DNA of 64,000 nt, from NCBI RefSeq assembly GCF_900142915.1, contig NZ_FRCM01000003.1, positions 62,504 through 126,503 of the forward strand, given 5' to 3'. The DNA is from Mucilaginibacter sp. OK098 (GTDB lineage: Bacteria; Bacteroidota; Bacteroidia; Sphingobacteriales; Sphingobacteriaceae). Positions 1 through 9,599 of this stretch are shown one piece after another (position 1 is the first letter of the stretch; each line of letters begins with the position of its first letter). A model generated the notes under the pieces. The model was not told the DNA's origin, made no database searches, and was given only the letters and a program-made list of their open reading frames with translations. The translations under genes and the position numbers were made by a program.

Positions 1-280
1 GAATGTGCAGATATGCGAATGTGCAGATTAAGAAATGTGCAAATAGGCAAACATGCAGCTATTCGGATTTAAAATTTCTATTAATTATCAAATATGAGAA
101 TATATAAAATTGTTGTTCATTTTTCTTTTTCATCTGCATATCTAAAATTCGCACATCGTTCTCTTTTTCATCTGCACATCTGCATATCCAAAATCCGCAC
201 ATCATTCTCTTTTTCATCCGCACATTTGCACATCAAAAATCCGCACATCGTTTTCTTCTTCATCCGCACATCAGTCATCA
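1..280. repeat. GATGTGC-word repeat block with 46-bp tandem units
   Basis: The first ~60 bases carry the word GTGCAGAT on the plus strand. From 150 the block runs as tandem 46-bp units (150-195, 196-241, then a partial copy from 242) built of CGCACATC and CATCCGCACAT, the reverse complement of the same word. The last copy runs straight into the TGA stop codon of the minus-strand serine hydrolase (271-273). The same word recurs at 44747-44845 and 45885-45941. No credible gene lies inside. Confidence 0.75.
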
Positions 281-1488
281 CTCGTATCTCCATTACCATT
301 GTATGCACTTTTGCGCACTATAGGCATGCCCACGGCCTTAAACAGATCATCCAGCTTTAACAGGCTGCCGTTTGAAAGGTTTGTGAGCAGTACAACGGTA
401 ATATCATCTTTAATATCGCGCAAATAAATATGCCTGAATCCGTGCCACCAGCCTGTGTGGTAAATAACCTGCTTGCCCGGTGCTTCAAAAATGCGCCATC
501 CGTAGCCATAGCTAAAATGTCCGTGAACCATAGGGTTGCGCGGAACGTAGGCCGAATCCATAGTGCCTTGTTTTAGTAACCTTCCGGCGCGTAGTGCGCG
601 GTCATAAAGCCAAAGATCGCCTACTGTACTGTAAATGCCTTTATCGCCAACTGGGCCGTCCAAAAAATTCTGGACTACCGAGTAGCGCCATTGCCCCCTG
701 TCATGTCCTACCACATCTACCGGAATTTTATCATAAACCGCCTTTGAATAAACTGCCGTATTCAGCATTTTGGCAGGTTTAAAGATGTGCGTCTGCATAA
801 AATCGGCATATGACTGGCCGCTTACTTTCTCAATGATAGAGCCAAGCACCATAAAGTTTGAATTGTTGTACAAAAACCTGGCATTAGGTTTATTAAACGG
901 CCTTGGTTTGTACTGGGCTATCAAAGCCATCTCTTCGGCATTGGTGATCCCCTTTTTTTGGTTAATGTGCTGGCTGCGGTACAGGTCATCCGTAAAATAA
1001 ACATAGTTCATCATGCCTGAGCGGTGAGTAAGCAACAGGCGGATGGTAACACCATCATACGGAAAATCAGGAAAAAACTTCTTTACATCATCATCCAGCT
1101 TCAGTTTCCCCTGCTCCATCAGCATTAATATTCCGGTGCTGGTAAAAGTTTTGGTTACCGAGGCCAGCTCAAATTTCGAGCTTATTTTCAGGCTGTCGCG
1201 GTGCAGGTAATCTGCCCAGCCAATTGCTTTTTCATATATTATTTTGCCGTGTTTGGCAACAAGTACATTCCCATTAAAGCCGCGTGTTTTATGAAGCTGC
1301 TGCATAACCTCATCAATCTTTTTATCGGCATTTTTAGCATCGTACGCTAAAAATGCTTTGGTATCAAACGGGGCATCAGGGTCAGTACCGGGCAGCTTTG
1401 CGCTTTTATCACTTTGTTTAGAAGAGCAGGCGGTTAAAACAAACAGGAAGGATGTAAATATTATAATGGGCTTGTACACTAATCTCAT
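271..1488 (-). CDS. Serine hydrolase lipoprotein, beta-lactamase (class C)/PBP4-like fold
   Basis: Predicted serine hydrolase of the class C beta-lactamase/D-Ala-D-Ala carboxypeptidase fold. The 405-residue product starts with a lipoprotein signal peptide (lipobox LTAC, Cys21), so it should be anchored to a membrane on the periplasmic or outer side. The catalytic SxxK motif is S110-VT-K113, the second motif is Y207-N-N209 and the third is H344-T-G346, the usual order and spacing for the family. Substrate cannot be read from sequence; esterase or peptidase roles are both possible. It is divergent from the TPR gene. Its TGA stop is the first triplet of a TGATGTGCGGAT repeat word, so the 3' end abuts a repeat array. 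Confidence 0.9.
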   Translation of the reverse strand: MRLVYKPIIIFTSFLFVLTACSSKQSDKSAKLPGTDPDAPFDTKAFLAYDAKNADKKIDEVMQQLHKTRGFNGNVLVAKHGKIIYEKAIGWADYLHRDSLKISSKFELASVTKTFTSTGILMLMEQGKLKLDDDVKKFFPDFPYDGVTIRLLLTHRSGMMNYVYFTDDLYRSQHINQKKGITNAEEMALIAQYKPRPFNKPNARFLYNNSNFMVLGSIIEKVSGQSYADFMQTHIFKPAKMLNTAVYSKAVYDKIPVDVVGHDRGQWRYSVVQNFLDGPVGDKGIYSTVGDLWLYDRALRAGRLLKQGTMDSAYVPRNPMVHGHFSYGYGWRIFEAPGKQVIYHTGWWHGFRHIYLRDIKDDITVVLLTNLSNGSLLKLDDLFKAVGMPIVRKSAYNGNGDTSDD

Positions 1489-1603
1489 AAAGTAAAATTC
1501 TCACTTGGTAAACGGTGGCAAAAGTCAGAAATTATACAGCAGTTATAAAGTAATGTTTTAAATATTTTTTCTTTTAGTTAATTCCACTTCCTAATTTTAG
1601 CCT

Positions 1604-2521
1604 ATGAAATATTTTCAATACCTGCTGATAAGCCTTTTTATAATTACAATTTGCAGCAAATCATCTGCCCAAAACAATGAAGATGCGCGGGCATTGGTTA
1701 AAGAAGGTGTAAAGCTAAATGACGAAAAAAACTATGCCGGGGCAATAGAAAAATATAACCAGGCGCTAAAGCTGGATACCGGCAATTTATATGCGGATTA
1801 CCAGCTGGCCTATTCTTTATTTTTATCGGATAAAGGAAAAGAAGGCATCCCGTACCTGCAGAAGGTTGTTAAAAGCGATAACAAATTAAACTCTGCTGCT
1901 TACGATTTGTTGGGATTGATCTATTTTAAAAATAAGCAATACGCCGAAGCGGAGAAAAATGCAATTGAGGCCATAAAGCTCGACCCAAAACATGCAAGCA
2001 CTCAACGAATGTATGCCCTGGTTTGCTTTCATCAAAACAAACGCGCAGCTGCCCTGCTGGGCTTTTGCAGCTTTATTTTGCTGGAGCCAAACACAGCCCG
2101 CAGCGCCGAAGCATACGGCAACATTCAACATATTTTACAAGGCGGCGCATTAAAACCCGAACCGGGCGAAATGGCATCAAACGCTATTGAGGCCAATACC
2201 AGCGCCTTAAACCAGGCCATAACACAAGCCGTTGCTGATTTTAGCAAAAGAAGGTACACCTTTGCCGGCGACCTGTTAACAGCCGAGCTAAAAGCCATAT
2301 TTATAAACACGGGCCAATTGGCCGAAAAGCAAACCGGCAATGATTTTTTCAGGAAATATATGGTTGCCTGGTTTTATCAGCTGGCACAATCGCCAAATAT
2401 GCCGGCCTGTGCAAGGCTGGTTAGCTTAAGTACACCTGAAAGTGCTAAATGGGCGAAGGAAAATGCGCAGCAAATGACGGATCTGGACAATTGGGTTAAT
2501 GGAAATCAGCGGAATTTCTAA
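1604..2521 (+). CDS. Secreted TPR-repeat protein
   Basis: A 305-residue protein with a Sec signal peptide ending near ICSKSSAQ, followed by at least three tetratricopeptide repeats over residues ~25-150 (for example NYAGAIEKYNQALKLDTGN and KQYAEAEKNAIEAIKLDPKH). TPRs mediate protein-protein contacts. The C-terminal half is alpha-helical and not recognised. A near-consensus promoter box (TAATTTTA, one base from TAnnTTTG) ends a few bases before the ATG. It is monocistronic by spacing. Role unknown beyond a likely periplasmic scaffold. Confidence 0.85.
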   Translation: MKYFQYLLISLFIITICSKSSAQNNEDARALVKEGVKLNDEKNYAGAIEKYNQALKLDTGNLYADYQLAYSLFLSDKGKEGIPYLQKVVKSDNKLNSAAYDLLGLIYFKNKQYAEAEKNAIEAIKLDPKHASTQRMYALVCFHQNKRAAALLGFCSFILLEPNTARSAEAYGNIQHILQGGALKPEPGEMASNAIEANTSALNQAITQAVADFSKRRYTFAGDLLTAELKAIFINTGQLAEKQTGNDFFRKYMVAWFYQLAQSPNMPACARLVSLSTPESAKWAKENAQQMTDLDNWVNGNQRNF

Positions 2522-2641
2522 TAATTCTGTCTCCTTGTATTTCTATAATAAAACAGGCCGTGGTCAACCTAACGTGTTTTTAAAAAGATTTCACATGGCA
2601 TTTTAAAGCATAAAAAAATGCTTTGACGTATTAATAATTTA

Positions 2642-2649
2642 TAGTTTTG
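2642..2649 (+). promoter_or_regulatory. TAnnTTTG promoter box of the GT87-like gene
   Basis: TAGTTTTG matches the Bacteroidota -7 consensus TAnnTTTG and predicts a leader of about 55 bases. No clear -33 TTG was seen. Confidence 0.45.
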
Positions 2650-2712
2650 GCGTTTTTCTGAATTTAATCGTTAAGAAACAGAAAGGTTAAATTTAGAAGA
2701 TACATCGTTCCT

Positions 2713-3954
2713 ATGAGTAAGAATTATATCAAATATTTTAAAATAGTACTTTTTATTTTCGCGGTTTTTTATGCTTTTAAATGTGCTAAAGTCGGCCATG
2801 ATTTTGAAGTTTTTGTATATGCTGGTGGTAAATTAATAAATGGGCAAAACATTTACAAGCCGTCATTTATACAGGGCTTACAATACTATTACAGCCCTTT
2901 ATTTGCATTATTACTGGCTCCGTTTTCCAGCTTACCTATTATTATCCCTCAAATACTCTGGATCTTCCTTTCCTACTATCTATTATACCGCACCTGGATT
3001 TTATCCGCTGCATATTTTGATGTTTCAAAGTTTACCGCTAAGCAAAAACTTTCGTGGATAATTATTACTTCAGCCCTATCAATACGATTTATACTGATTG
3101 ATATCGGATTTGTACAAATGACCATCTTTTTATTATGGGCCACTTTGCAAAGCATGCAGCTTATTAAACAAGGGCGCTATATTTCAGGAGCCGCCCTGCT
3201 TGCATTTGCAATAAATATCAAGCTTTTGCCATTGGCGTTTGTGTGTTATTTATTTTATCGTAACCAAATAAAAGCAGCAGCGCTTACCTGCGTGTTTTAT
3301 GTCTTGCTTCTGTTTATCCCGGCTTTATATTTAGGATGGGATAGAAATCTTAGCCTTATTCATGATTGGTTTAGTATTATTAACCCTTTAAACAAAGAAT
3401 GGACAGTTGAAGCAGAAGACGGCCCAAGCAGCCTTGTGGCCTTAATTCCGGTATACCTTACTAAAACAACCGGTGTGTTGTCCTTTAAACGGAATTTTTT
3501 AGATCTAAATTTAAGCCAGGTTACGTTAGTTCTTAATATAGTAAGGCTGTTTTTTGTATTACTTACACTGGTGTTTTTACGTACTAGGCCATTTAAAGCC
3601 ATAAACAATAATACCAGGAGCTTTTGGGAAATGTGTTATTTATTTATAATAATTCCTTTAATATATCCACATCAGCAACAATATGCGTTTGTGTATATCA
3701 TTCCGGCATTTGTTTATATAACATGGTTCTTTGTGCTGAACTGGGATACTATTAAGCAGAAATTTAATCCTTTCACTTGGATACTCCTCCTTATTGTTTG
3801 CTTTAACTTTACCCCCCTTATTGGGCGCGATATTATAACAAGCCATTTTTTTGAGGTTTTATTATATCTAAGAATCCTTCCTTTAGCTGTCATAGTGCTG
3901 ATCCCGGTATTATGGTATTGCCGGCCTAAAGAGAAATTGAAATTAGCGATTTGA
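2713..3954 (+). CDS. GT87-like (DUF2029) polyprenol-sugar glycosyltransferase, membrane
   Basis: A 413-residue polytopic membrane protein with about 10-11 hydrophobic segments. The N-terminal loop HDFEVFVYAGGKLINGQNIY followed by YYYSPLFALLLAPF is characteristic of the GT87/DUF2029 family, GT-C fold transferases that use polyprenyl-phosphate sugars outside the inner membrane; the D of HDFEVF is the expected catalytic-loop acid. The acceptor is unknown, likely an envelope glycan or lipid. It stands alone, followed by a hairpin and a convergent two-component system. Confidence 0.8.
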   Translation: MSKNYIKYFKIVLFIFAVFYAFKCAKVGHDFEVFVYAGGKLINGQNIYKPSFIQGLQYYYSPLFALLLAPFSSLPIIIPQILWIFLSYYLLYRTWILSAAYFDVSKFTAKQKLSWIIITSALSIRFILIDIGFVQMTIFLLWATLQSMQLIKQGRYISGAALLAFAINIKLLPLAFVCYLFYRNQIKAAALTCVFYVLLLFIPALYLGWDRNLSLIHDWFSIINPLNKEWTVEAEDGPSSLVALIPVYLTKTTGVLSFKRNFLDLNLSQVTLVLNIVRLFFVLLTLVFLRTRPFKAINNNTRSFWEMCYLFIIIPLIYPHQQQYAFVYIIPAFVYITWFFVLNWDTIKQKFNPFTWILLLIVCFNFTPLIGRDIITSHFFEVLLYLRILPLAVIVLIPVLWYCRPKEKLKLAI

Positions 3955-3986
3955 TTAAACATTTCAACTAGCCGCCAATGTGAGCA

Positions 3987-4010
3987 GCTGTTTGTGAGGA
4001 CACAAACAGC
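3987..4010. repeat. Perfect 10-bp hairpin between convergent genes
   Basis: GCTGTTTGTG, loop AGGA, then CACAAACAGC. It lies between two convergent stop codons. It lacks a U tract, so it is more likely a REP-like hairpin or transcript-end stabiliser than a classic terminator. Confidence 0.7.
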
Positions 4011-4024
4011 GGAGTTGGGAGGCT

Positions 4025-4780
4025 TTACAATTTAAACTTTACCGCCAGCATTTCCTTCACTTTTTCCCGGTTTAGCTTTGATACGGGGATTTTAATACCA
4101 TCCGTTAAAAGCAAGCTGCCGCCATCTTCCCGCAGCCAGCTTTTTATAAATGCAGTATTAACCAGGTGCGACTGATGGCTCCGTAAAAAACCATAATTGA
4201 GCAGCATATCGGCATACTCCTTTAGCGTTTTTGATACTAATATTTGCTCCCCACCAATAAGCGCAAATCGTGTATACGTATTATCGGCCTCACAGCGTAC
4301 AATGTCATTAATGTTTACATAACGCGTTTCGCCAAACAGAGGCAAGGCAATGCGGGGCCTTATTTGGTTATCATCTTTTAAATATTCAAGTAAATAGCCC
4401 AGGCGTTCGTTCTTTTGTTTTTGCTTGATTGCTTTGCGGGCTTTGCTTATGGCAGCCGTTAACTCGTCAATATCTATAGGTTTCAGCAGGTAGTCAAGCG
4501 CGGCAAATTTTACAGCTTGTATTCCGTATTGATCATAAGCGGTAACAAATATGATCTCAAAATTTATTTCGCCAAGCTGTTTCAGCAGGTCAAAACCAGA
4601 TTGCTCATACAATTGAATATCCAAAAACACAAGCTCGGGCCGATGCAGTTTTATGGCTTTCAGGCCGGTATCAACATCTTCGGCAACAGCGCATACTTCC
4701 ACATCGGGCTCGTACCCCTGCAGCAGTTGCTGCAAGTTTTCCCTGTTTGAGGCTTCATCATCAACAATAAGCGCTTTCAT
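4025..4780 (-). CDS. LytTR-family response regulator
   Basis: A 251-residue response regulator. The receiver domain occupies residues 1-120 with acidic pocket D7-D8, phosphoacceptor D54 (LVFLDIQL), the conserved T of FVTAYD and K of LLKPID. The C-terminal LytTR DNA-binding domain covers ~145-250 (RYVNINDIVRCEADNTYT, then FLRSHQSHLVN). It starts six bases after the stop of the upstream sensor kinase, so the two are co-transcribed and are surely cognate partners. Target genes are not evident. Confidence 0.95.
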   Translation of the reverse strand: MKALIVDDEASNRENLQQLLQGYEPDVEVCAVAEDVDTGLKAIKLHRPELVFLDIQLYEQSGFDLLKQLGEINFEIIFVTAYDQYGIQAVKFAALDYLLKPIDIDELTAAISKARKAIKQKQKNERLGYLLEYLKDDNQIRPRIALPLFGETRYVNINDIVRCEADNTYTRFALIGGEQILVSKTLKEYADMLLNYGFLRSHQSHLVNTAFIKSWLREDGGSLLLTDGIKIPVSKLNREKVKEMLAVKFKL

Positions 4781-4786
4781 CTTCTT

Positions 4787-6610
4787 TTATAGCCAGTTTT
4801 TTAGCTCAACAGTTATCAGCGTACCATTGTTGCTTTGCACATTTTTATGCAGCAAGATAGTGCTATTTTTATAGATGCTGTTCAGCAGCTTTATCCGCTC
4901 TTTACAAAGTTTTATCCCTATCCCGGTTGTTTGCGTATCATTAAATCCCTTGCCGTTATCACTAACGCTTAATATCAAATCATTATCATTTTTGGCAATA
5001 CCTACGGTTATCAATCCTTTGTCTTTTAAAGTTGACACCCCGTGCTTAACTGCATTTTCAACAAAGGGTTGTAGCAGCATAGCCGGGATCTCTATTTGCT
5101 GGTCAATATCATCCACATTAATATTAAATGTAAAGCCAAAGCGCAGTTGTTCCATTTGCAGGTAATCGTTCAGCAAGTCGGCTTCATGCTCAATGGCGGT
5201 TAGCTCTTTATTGCCATCATCAAGCACACTACGGGTAATGCGGGCAAAACGGGCCAGGTATTTATTAGCAAGCTCAATTTCATTTTTATTCATCAGATTT
5301 TGGATACCTGCCAGTGCATTGAACATAAAGTGCGGATTAAGCTGTGAGCGTACCGACTGTAGCTGCAAAGTGGCAATCTGCCTGCGCTGGGCTTCGGCTT
5401 CGAGGAAACGCTTTTGCCGTTTGCGATAATATAGAAACAGCAGCGCGATAATGACAGTCAAAACAAAAGCCATTAGTATTACTGCGCGTAACGGGATACT
5501 ATGCCTAACATCCAAAGCGGGTAATACAGTGAAGTTAATGCTGGTATCCAGCTTATGCAATAACGTTATTGGCTCACCACCATGCTTATGAATCTTTGGC
5601 GTAAAGGTAATTTTGTACTTACCCGGATTTTTCCAAAACTCTTTATACAGTACAAATTTGTCGTTTGTCTCACCGAAGTCTATACTGTCTGTATATCCGT
5701 CAACTTCTCTTTTCAGGCTGATCCGGTAATTATAAAGCCTTTTACCATTAGTTATACCAAAAGAGATGTTTTGCAGCGAATCGCCAAGCCTGAACTTTAT
5801 ATCGTTTATTGAGCTGGTTTCTATAAAGTTTAAAGAACCCGGTATAGTAATGGTAACATACTTTCCCAATATTAACCGCTTCTCCTTTTTAGCCGGATGT
5901 TTAATGTCCTTTAACCATGCTGAAAGCAATCCGTTATCTGGAATATGAAAGCTTTTGCTGATAAATTGAATAACACCGCCAACGTTTGCAGCCTCAACTT
6001 TCCGCCAGTCAATCAGTAAAGCATCCTGCTGTTTGAAATTTTTAGTGTTATAGATCTCAACCTTTAGTACCTGGCCGGGTACATAATTAAACCGGCCTAA
6101 ATAAGCATATTTAAAGCGTTTATCGGCTGTATACTTAAAAACGGAGGGCTTTGTCCATGGCGCCAGTTCCTGATTATCGTTTTGTATAACCCGGTATAAA
6201 TAATAGGCGGCGTTTTTTTCGGTTACATCAAGGGCTGATAACTCAACCGCGCAATCTCCGTCAATAATAATGCTTTTCAAAAATTTGCTGCCGCCCCAGT
6301 TCAACCCTTCGTAAACATCACTTTTAATGTTGCCATTGTTGTTAAATTTGATGCCAAGGTTGCCTGCATAAGGAAACTCATAATAGTAATGCTCTTTTAT
6401 CAACTGCCTTAGCCTTTGCAACTCATGAACTTTCGTAATTTGTTCATGGGTTGCATTCAGGGTGTCTATCAGTTTATAATTATCATAAACTTTAAAATTA
6501 TTGTTTTTTTCAATAACGCTTCTGCCCGCCTGGCAGAAAGCCGTTAAACTTAAAAAGGATAAAGAAGCAATTAATATACTCTTTTTTATCAGCAGTTTCA
6601 TTGTTTTCAT
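4787..6610 (-). CDS. LytS/YehU-type sensor histidine kinase
   Basis: Membrane sensor kinase, 607 residues from the chosen ATG at 6610 (MKTMKLL), preferred because it directly precedes a clean signal peptide ending at AFCQA. A longer in-frame start at 6643 adds an unlikely 11-residue extension. Residues ~30-370 form an extracytoplasmic beta-rich sensor region of unknown ligand; one transmembrane helix lies at ~376-395. The His_kinase domain (PF06580) has SQLNPHFMFNAL with H427, and the ATPase N-box is VENAVKHG (N519). It should phosphorylate the LytTR regulator encoded next. Confidence 0.92.
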   Translation of the reverse strand: MKTMKLLIKKSILIASLSFLSLTAFCQAGRSVIEKNNNFKVYDNYKLIDTLNATHEQITKVHELQRLRQLIKEHYYYEFPYAGNLGIKFNNNGNIKSDVYEGLNWGGSKFLKSIIIDGDCAVELSALDVTEKNAAYYLYRVIQNDNQELAPWTKPSVFKYTADKRFKYAYLGRFNYVPGQVLKVEIYNTKNFKQQDALLIDWRKVEAANVGGVIQFISKSFHIPDNGLLSAWLKDIKHPAKKEKRLILGKYVTITIPGSLNFIETSSINDIKFRLGDSLQNISFGITNGKRLYNYRISLKREVDGYTDSIDFGETNDKFVLYKEFWKNPGKYKITFTPKIHKHGGEPITLLHKLDTSINFTVLPALDVRHSIPLRAVILMAFVLTVIIALLFLYYRKRQKRFLEAEAQRRQIATLQLQSVRSQLNPHFMFNALAGIQNLMNKNEIELANKYLARFARITRSVLDDGNKELTAIEHEADLLNDYLQMEQLRFGFTFNINVDDIDQQIEIPAMLLQPFVENAVKHGVSTLKDKGLITVGIAKNDNDLILSVSDNGKGFNDTQTTGIGIKLCKERIKLLNSIYKNSTILLHKNVQSNNGTLITVELKNWL

Positions 6611-6770
6611 ATTTAAATTTTGTTTGCTGATATAAAACTGCATAGCCTGCTAAATATACACAAGCACCAAACAGTAAACAACCTTTGCCGGTTAGTATCC
6701 GGTAGTGTTTGCTTAAAAAAATTGCAATGTATTAATTTTATGGCAACTGGCTTTAAACCACATAAAACTA

Positions 6771-6778
6771 TAAATTTG
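6771..6778 (+). promoter_or_regulatory. TAnnTTTG promoter box of fumC
   Basis: TAAATTTG, a full match to the Bacteroidota -7 element, 23 bases before the fumC ATG. It predicts a leader of roughly 15-18 bases. Confidence 0.5.
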
Positions 6779-6801
6779 CACCCGCATAACATACTATCAT
6801 C

Positions 6802-8199
6802 ATGAGTTTCAGAACCGAACACGACACCATGGGCGAGGTACAGGTACCTGCCGATAAATACTGGGGAGCACAAACCGAAAGATCACGCAATAACTTTAAA
6901 ATTGGCCCTGAGGCATCTATGCCTAAGGAAATTATTGCGGCATTTGCTTATCTTAAAAAAGCTGCCGCTTATACCAATACCGATTGCGGCGTACTGCCTG
7001 CCGAAAAACGCGACCAGATTGCACAGGTTTGCGACGAGATCCTTGATGGCAAATTAACCGGCGAATTTCCGCTGGTGATCTGGCAAACAGGCTCGGGCAC
7101 ACAATCAAACATGAATGTGAATGAGGTTATTGCCAACCGCGCCCATGTGGTAGCAGGCAATAAGCTGGGTGAAGGCAAAACCTTTATCCACCCGAATGAT
7201 GACGTAAACAAATCACAATCATCAAACGATACCTACCCCACCGCCATGCACATTGCCGCCTATAAAATGGTGATTGATGTAACTATACCGGGCATTGAAA
7301 AACTGCGCGATACGCTGAAAGCAAAATCTGAAGCGTTTAAAAGCGTAGTTAAAATTGGCCGCACACACCTGATGGACGCAACGCCATTAACTTTAGGTCA
7401 GGAATTTTCAGGCTATGTATCACAACTGGATCATGGCCTAAAAGCGTTAAGAAACACGCTTGACCACCTTTCCGAACTGGCATTAGGCGGCACCGCTGTT
7501 GGTACCGGTATTAATACGCCAAAAGGGTATGACGTAAAAGTGGCTGAATACATTGCCAAATTCACCAATCTGCCTTTCCGCACTGCCGAAAATAAGTTTG
7601 AAGCGCTTGCAGCGCATGATGCTATTGTTGAAAGTCATGGCGCATTAAAGCAGATAGCCGTTTCATTAATGAAAATTGCCAATGATATCCGTATGCTGGC
7701 TTCCGGTCCGCGTTCAGGGATCGGCGAGATCCACATTCCGGATAATGAACCGGGATCGTCAATTATGCCGGGCAAGGTTAACCCAACCCAAAACGAAGCC
7801 GTTACCATGGTAGCAGCACAGGTTATGGGTAACGATGTAACCATTTCTATTGGCGGCTCAAACGGGCATTACGAGCTTAACGTGTTTAAACCGGTTATGG
7901 CAGCCAACTTTTTACAGTCGGCCCGCTTAATAGGCGATGCATGCACCTCGTTTAACGACCATTGCGCCGCAGGTATTGAGCCAAACTACGCCGGTATTAA
8001 AAAGCACCTGGAGAACTCATTAATGCTGGTAACCGCATTAAACCCTCATATTGGCTATGAAAACGCTGCTAAAATTGCCAAAAAAGCGTTGAAAGAAAAC
8101 CTTTCTCTTCGCGAAGCGGCCTTAGGCCTTGGCTTGCTCACCAATGAGCAGTTTGATCAATGGGTTCGTCCGGAAGATATGATTGGTAGCTTAAAATAA
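6802..8199 (+). CDS. fumC: Fumarate hydratase, class II
   Basis: Iron-independent fumarase that interconverts fumarate and L-malate in the TCA cycle; cytosolic homotetramer. The 465-residue length is standard. Diagnostic motifs are [15 protein letters not shown] (substrate-binding region), [16 protein letters not shown] (catalytic His) and the family signature [11 protein letters not shown] with the catalytic Ser. It is divergent from the sensor kinase and monocistronic; a CTCTCC palindrome follows the stop. Confidence 0.97.
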   Translation: MSFRTEHDTMGEVQVPADKYWGAQTERSRNNFKIGPEASMPKEIIAAFAYLKKAAAYTNTDCGVLPAEKRDQIAQVCDEILDGKLTGEFPLVIWQTGSGTQSNMNVNEVIANRAHVVAGNKLGEGKTFIHPNDDVNKSQSSNDTYPTAMHIAAYKMVIDVTIPGIEKLRDTLKAKSEAFKSVVKIGRTHLMDATPLTLGQEFSGYVSQLDHGLKALRNTLDHLSELALGGTAVGTGINTPKGYDVKVAEYIAKFTNLPFRTAENKFEALAAHDAIVESHGALKQIAVSLMKIANDIRMLASGPRSGIGEIHIPDNEPGSSIMPGKVNPTQNEAVTMVAAQVMGNDVTISIGGSNGHYELNVFKPVMAANFLQSARLIGDACTSFNDHCAAGIEPNYAGIKKHLENSLMLVTALNPHIGYENAAKIAKKALKENLSLREAALGLGLLTNEQFDQWVRPEDMIGSLK

Positions 8200-8210
8200 G
8201 ATCCTTGTGC

Positions 8211-8245
8211 CTCACCCTAAATCCCTCTCCAAAGGAGAGGGACTT
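8211..8245. repeat. CTCTCC-AAA-GGAGAGG palindromic element
   Basis: CCCTCTCC, AAA, GGAGAGGG (8223-8241), preceded by CTCACCCTAAAT. The same element occurs at 24572-24655 (two inverted copies) and 39177-39206. It lies just after the fumC stop and could act as a transcript-end hairpin. Confidence 0.75.
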
Positions 8246-8259
8246 GAAAAATACACTTC

Positions 8260-8787
8260 ATGCAAAAGCCCTTTCGCCTTTCGCCATTTACCTTTCGCCT
8301 CCTGGCTTTTAGCTTCCTGCTTTCAGCTTTTACCTCCTCGTGCAGCTTCAATCCCAATAGGCAAACACCGGGGCAAAGCTATTTACAGGGTGAGTGGCAG
8401 CAGGACTCCGTGGCCGGGCAAAAGCAACTGGTAAGCTATTCGTTATATCGCCTTAAATTCAGCTGCGATTCTTTTTTTATGGCGATCCACTCCTATAGTA
8501 AAGTAAGTACCGGGACTGATAGTTGCACGAGCAAAGGCCAGTGGACAGAATATTGCCGGGGCACCTATACTGAAAGGCATGATACCCTGCACATGAAGGG
8601 CCTGTTTTGCAATGCAAATATGACCCTAAAGGATGATAAAGGCTGTTTCCGCTCCGGCGATTACGAGGAGTTTTTTAAGATCAGCAAAAAAACTGATTCA
8701 CTAATCCAATTTGCCAGTACTACAAACGTTATCCCTATCAACGCACATTTAATAAAAAGAACATCCTGTGTCCCAAAACCGCTATAA
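8260..8787 (+). CDS. Hypothetical lipoprotein
   Basis: A 175-residue product with a hydrophobic N-terminus and a lipobox-like SSC at about Cys28, so probably a lipoprotein. Several further Cys residues are present. The rest (LQGEWQQDS, then YRLKFSCDSFFMAIHSYSK) resembles small lipocalin-like domains but I do not recognise a family. The signal peptide is encoded by a pyrimidine-rich word repeat (CTTTCGCC and TTTAGCTTCCTGCTTTCAGC variants), suggesting that repeat DNA supplied the export signal. It sits between fumC and the S1/P1 nuclease gene. Confidence 0.65.
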   Translation: MQKPFRLSPFTFRLLAFSFLLSAFTSSCSFNPNRQTPGQSYLQGEWQQDSVAGQKQLVSYSLYRLKFSCDSFFMAIHSYSKVSTGTDSCTSKGQWTEYCRGTYTERHDTLHMKGLFCNANMTLKDDKGCFRSGDYEEFFKISKKTDSLIQFASTTNVIPINAHLIKRTSCVPKPL

Positions 8788-8801
8788 AACATATTAGTGT
8801 T

Positions 8802-9599
8802 ATGAAAACAAACCTTTTAAAGAAACTGGCGATAGGCATTGCCATAATTTATGCACCGCTGCAATCAATGGCATGGGGCGCCGAGGGGCACCGCATTTGC
8901 GGACAAATTGCCGACAGTTATTTAAGCCCGCAGGCAAGAAAAGCCATAAAAGAAATTTTAGGTAATGAGTCAATAGCCATAACCAGCAACTGGGCCGATT
9001 TTATAAAATCAGACCCGGATTTTAACTATCTGTCGTCGTGGCATTATATTGATTTTGACAAGGCTTATACCTTGCCTGAAATGCAGGATTTTTTAGCGCA
9101 CGACACCAAAGTTGATGCCTATACCAAGCTAAACTTCCTGATAACCGAGCTAAAAAAGAAGGACCTGAGCAAAGAGAATAGATTACTTTACCTGCGGATG
9201 CTGATCCATATTATTGAGGATGTTCATCAGCCCATGCATACTGCACATACCGATGACAAAGGCGGTAACGATTTTAAAGTGAACTGGTTTAATACGCCAA
9301 CAAACCTGCATTCTATCTGGGATTCGCAGCTGATAGAGTTTCAGCAATTAAGCTATACCGAATATACCAACGCTATTAATCATGCTACGCTGGCTCAACG
9401 TAACGAGTGGCAGAAAGCCCCAATAGCCCAATGGCTTTATGAATCGAACCAGATTGCTGAAAAGCTGTACACCGAAATAAAACCCGGGGATACCTTGAAC
9501 GGCTATAAATACAATTTTAATCACATTGATACCCTGAACAACCAACTGCTTAAAGCCGGCGTAAGACTAGCAGGGGTGCTAAATCAACTATTTAGTTGA
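8802..9599 (+). CDS. S1/P1 family nuclease, secreted
   Basis: Zinc-dependent single-strand-specific nuclease (S1/P1 family) acting on extracellular or periplasmic RNA and DNA. The signal peptide ends SMA before Trp25, and that mature N-terminal Trp is a zinc ligand in the family, followed by H30 in WGAEGH. Other ligand motifs are SWHYIDFD and HIIEDVHQPMHTAHTDDKGGND, with a late HSIWD. The length of 265 residues is normal. The TGA stop is embedded in the GTTGATT-word repeat that follows. Confidence 0.93.
   Translation: MKTNLLKKLAIGIAIIYAPLQSMAWGAEGHRICGQIADSYLSPQARKAIKEILGNESIAITSNWADFIKSDPDFNYLSSWHYIDFDKAYTLPEMQDFLAHDTKVDAYTKLNFLITELKKKDLSKENRLLYLRMLIHIIEDVHQPMHTAHTDDKGGNDFKVNWFNTPTNLHSIWDSQLIEFQQLSYTEYTNAINHATLAQRNEWQKAPIAQWLYESNQIAEKLYTEIKPGDTLNGYKYNFNHIDTLNNQLLKAGVRLAGVLNQLFS

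Noticed and set aside
94-360. 88-codon plus-strand ORF at the left end
   Set aside because: It is a translation of the GATGTGC tandem repeat (reiterated FSFSSAHLHIKNPH-like peptide) and overlaps the serine hydrolase gene.
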